Source of the DNA: Enteractinococcus helveticum
GTDB lineage: Bacteria; Actinomycetota; Actinomycetes; Actinomycetales; Micrococcaceae
Reading direction: 5' to 3'
Length of the DNA: 16,104 bases
Assembly: GCF_020742345.1 (NCBI RefSeq)
Contig: NZ_DYXC01000077.1
Span: 1 to 16,104 of the forward strand
The notes under the pieces are model-generated. The model searched no databases. It saw only the letters and a program-made list of their open reading frames with translations, and was not told the DNA's origin. Of the stretch, positions 14,416-16,104 are shown in pieces. The position numbers and the translations under genes were made by a program. Numbering within the stretch: the stretch's first letter is position 1; every line of letters begins with the position of its first letter.

Positions 14416-15660
14416 CTACAGAGCGTTTTCGACGAGCTCGCCGGTGATCAGGCGTTCGGCTACACCGGTGAGCATGTCAACGCCAGCCAGCATGTCCGCA
14501 TCGGTGGTGAATTCTTTTTCGTTGTGTGAATAGCCGTCGCGGCTTGGCACAAACAGCATCACAGTGGGGACTTGTTCTTTGAGGTTTGTGGAGTCGTGAC
14601 CGGCAACCGTCTTAATGTATTGGAACGGTTCATCGAGCTCGCTGGCCACTTCTTCAGCGAGTTCAAGACCGGCGGCGTGGTACGGCATCAGACCCCACTG
14701 GTGGGTGAGTTCTTGAGTGATCTCGACACCGGCGACGGCTTCAATCGCATTGCGCTGTTGTGCCAGTACGACTTCGGCGTCGGCAAGTACCGTGGTGTCA
14801 ACCGAGCGCAGATCCAGGTTGATGGTAACTTCACCGGCATAGGTGACCGGCGAATTCGGGAACAACTCCAGTGTGGACACCGAGGTGTGCAGCAGGCCTT
14901 CGGGGAACTGGTCGACAAGTTCCCGGGCTGCGACAATGAACTTCGCGGCACCATACAGTGCGTCTTTGCGCTGTTCCATTGGGGTGGCACCGGTGTGTCC
15001 CTGTTCGCCCGTGATAGTGACGGCGTATTTTTTGGCACCCCACGTGGCATCCACAAGCCCGATGGTGTTACCTGCGCGTTCCAGGATCGGGCCCTGTTCA
15101 ATATGGATTTCGGCGTAGGCTGCGGCCTGCGGAGCCGAATCACAACGGTGGACCTCCTCGGCGGCAAGCGCGTCAGCAACACTGACTCCGGCCTTATCCG
15201 TCACGGCAAGTGCCGCCTCGAGCTTCAAGTCGCCGGTGTAGACGCTGGAGCCCATCATCGACGGTGCGAAGCGGGAACCTTCTTCGTTGAACCAATTGAC
15301 GACCGCTAAGTTCAAAGCCGGGGTGAGTTGGCCAGCGTCAATTTTCTCCATGACACGACGGGCTGCGTGAGTAGCGGCGAGTACACCGTAGGCGCCGTCG
15401 AATTTTCCACCCATTGGCTGCGAGTCGAGGTGGGAGCCCAATAGAACGTAAGGGGCTCCGGGAATATATTCCTTGACGCCGAATTGGTTGCCAATAGTGT
15501 CTTGGTACTCGGTGAGGCCTATGGCGTGGAAAGTATCGCGTAGCCAGGCCCTGGTTTGAAGGTCAGCGGCTGTACCGGCCTGCCGGTCCACACCGCCGCC
15601 TGCGGTCGCACCGACGGCGGACATGTGTTGGAAGTCAGTCAGAAAATCACGTGATGTCAT
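14416..15660 (-). CDS. M20-family amidohydrolase (N-carbamoyl-L-amino acid hydrolase / allantoate amidohydrolase type)
   Basis: A 414-residue cytosolic binuclear metallohydrolase that cleaves N-carbamoyl, ureido or similar amide bonds. The ATG at 15660 has AGGA upstream within the 12-nt gap from the preceding gene. Metal ligands of the hydantoinase/carbamoylase branch are visible: H77 in 'GSHLDS', D88 in 'GGKFDGAYG', E127 in 'NEEGSRF', H186 in 'IHIEQGP' and H379 in 'YSHNEKEFT'. The insertion domain for dimerisation starts near 'GEQGHTGATP'. The length matches the family (~410). Candidate substrates are N-carbamoyl amino acids, allantoate or beta-ureidopropionate; no neighbouring hydantoinase, allantoinase or pyrimidine gene settles the choice. 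It forms an operon with the upstream amidohydrolase. Confidence 0.92.
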   Translation of the reverse strand: MTSRDFLTDFQHMSAVGATAGGGVDRQAGTAADLQTRAWLRDTFHAIGLTEYQDTIGNQFGVKEYIPGAPYVLLGSHLDSQPMGGKFDGAYGVLAATHAARRVMEKIDAGQLTPALNLAVVNWFNEEGSRFAPSMMGSSVYTGDLKLEAALAVTDKAGVSVADALAAEEVHRCDSAPQAAAYAEIHIEQGPILERAGNTIGLVDATWGAKKYAVTITGEQGHTGATPMEQRKDALYGAAKFIVAARELVDQFPEGLLHTSVSTLELFPNSPVTYAGEVTINLDLRSVDTTVLADAEVVLAQQRNAIEAVAGVEITQELTHQWGLMPYHAAGLELAEEVASELDEPFQYIKTVAGHDSTNLKEQVPTVMLFVPSRDGYSHNEKEFTTDADMLAGVDMLTGVAERLITGELVENAL

Positions 15661-15672
15661 GGGTTCCTGGGG

Positions 15673-16104
15673 TTAGTGGGCGTCGAGTTGGCCAAATTCA
15701 ATGACGCCGCCGACCATGGTGGCAACGATTGGGATGTGGGCGACCTCGGCGACGTTCACATGCAGAGGATGCGCCCCAAGGACGACCAGATCAGCGAGAT
15801 AACCGCTGGCCAGCGTGCCTTTGTTGTGTCCCCACCCGGTTGCCCGAGCAGATCCAACGGTATACGCGTGCAGAGCCTCGGCAACGGTAATGCGCTCGTC
15901 GATCCCGTACAGGTTGCCTGCTTCGGTAAGTCGTTGGGCGAAAGCTTGGATGACAGCAAGTGGTGCCCCGTGAGCGACCGGGCGGTCCGAGCTTCCAGGC
16001 AGGATCATACCAGCGTCGAGCAATCTTCGTGCCGGATACGACAGCGTGGCGCGATTTGGGCCAAGATTGTGGAACATCCCCTCGCCAAATACGGAAATGA
16101 AATA
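15673..16104 (-). CDS. YtcJ-type amidohydrolase, C-terminal part (5' end outside window)
   Basis: The frame is open through the right edge of the window; the ATG at 16077 is internal because family-like sequence ('SVFGEGMFHNLGPNRATLSYP') runs across it. Visible features are those of the amidohydrolase-3 family: 'PARRLLDAGM' followed by the metal-ligand Asp in 'GSSDRPVA', then 'TVAEALHAYTVGSARATG', 'GTLASGYLADLVVLG' and the closing beta-sandwich strands. Family members hydrolyse amide or formyl-type bonds of varied compounds, often using a metal in a TIM barrel; most are uncharacterised. It is 12 nt upstream of the M20 gene and cotranscribed, suggesting successive hydrolytic steps on one substrate. 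The upstream metal-binding HxH motif cannot be checked here. Confidence 0.9.
   Translation of the reverse strand, partial: YFISVFGEGMFHNLGPNRATLSYPARRLLDAGMILPGSSDRPVAHGAPLAVIQAFAQRLTEAGNLYGIDERITVAEALHAYTVGSARATGWGHNKGTLASGYLADLVVLGAHPLHVNVAEVAHIPIVATMVGGVIEFGQLDAH

Noticed and set aside
14572..15309. Plus-strand open frame of 245 codons
   Set aside because: It lies wholly antisense to the M20 hydrolase, whose metal-binding motifs are intact; a shadow frame.

Overview
The window looks like a chromosomal stretch from a mid-GC Gram-positive actinobacterium, probably in or near the Micrococcales. The evidence is Cys lipoproteins with lipobox signals, AAGGAG-type ribosome sites, TTG/GTG starts, actinobacterial-style monooxygenase and amidohydrolase sequences, and an operon resembling a type VII secretion (T7SS) substrate locus. 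I see no rRNA, tRNA, transposase, integrase or CRISPR. Genus cannot be fixed by reading alone.

Positions 1-4170 (+) form one tight operon: three tandem MetQ/NlpA-family substrate-binding lipoproteins, the first cut by the window edge, then an FMN-dependent NtaA/SnaA/DszA-type monooxygenase. Together they suggest uptake and oxidative breakdown of a small, perhaps sulfur- or amine-containing compound. The three binding proteins differ exactly at residues that hold methionine in classical MetQ. The transporter ATPase and permease are not visible. An AraC-family regulator (-) converges on the monooxygenase so tightly that the two stop codons overlap. About 380 bp of repeat-rich intergenic DNA then separates it from a divergent FAD aromatic hydroxylase of the 3-hydroxybenzoate 4-monooxygenase type (+), which ends at a strong hairpin.

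Positions 7612-9918 hold a secreted OmpA-domain lipoprotein (-) and a divergent aldo/keto reductase (AKR, +).

Positions 9945-13319 (-) are the most interesting part. Four translationally coupled genes encode, in transcription order, a ~508-residue protein with WXG100-like helical regions and a C-terminal glycine-zipper membrane domain, a small multi-pass membrane protein, an LpqN/DcrB-like protein and an EspG-like protein. I read this as a candidate T7SS membrane-toxin/immunity/chaperone module. It is followed by a decayed second copy (13523-14412): an intact paralogue of the membrane protein next to the last ~25 codons of a second, disrupted toxin gene. Two broken pieces of the AKR 3' end flank this second copy. 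The repeating unit therefore appears to be 'AKR tail plus immunity plus toxin', which points to serial duplication or insertion at the AKR 3' end.

Positions 14416-16104 (-) contain an operon of a YtcJ-type amidohydrolase (cut by the window edge) and an M20-family N-carbamoyl-amino-acid/allantoate-type amidohydrolase. These probably act in sequence on amide, carbamoyl or ureido compounds.
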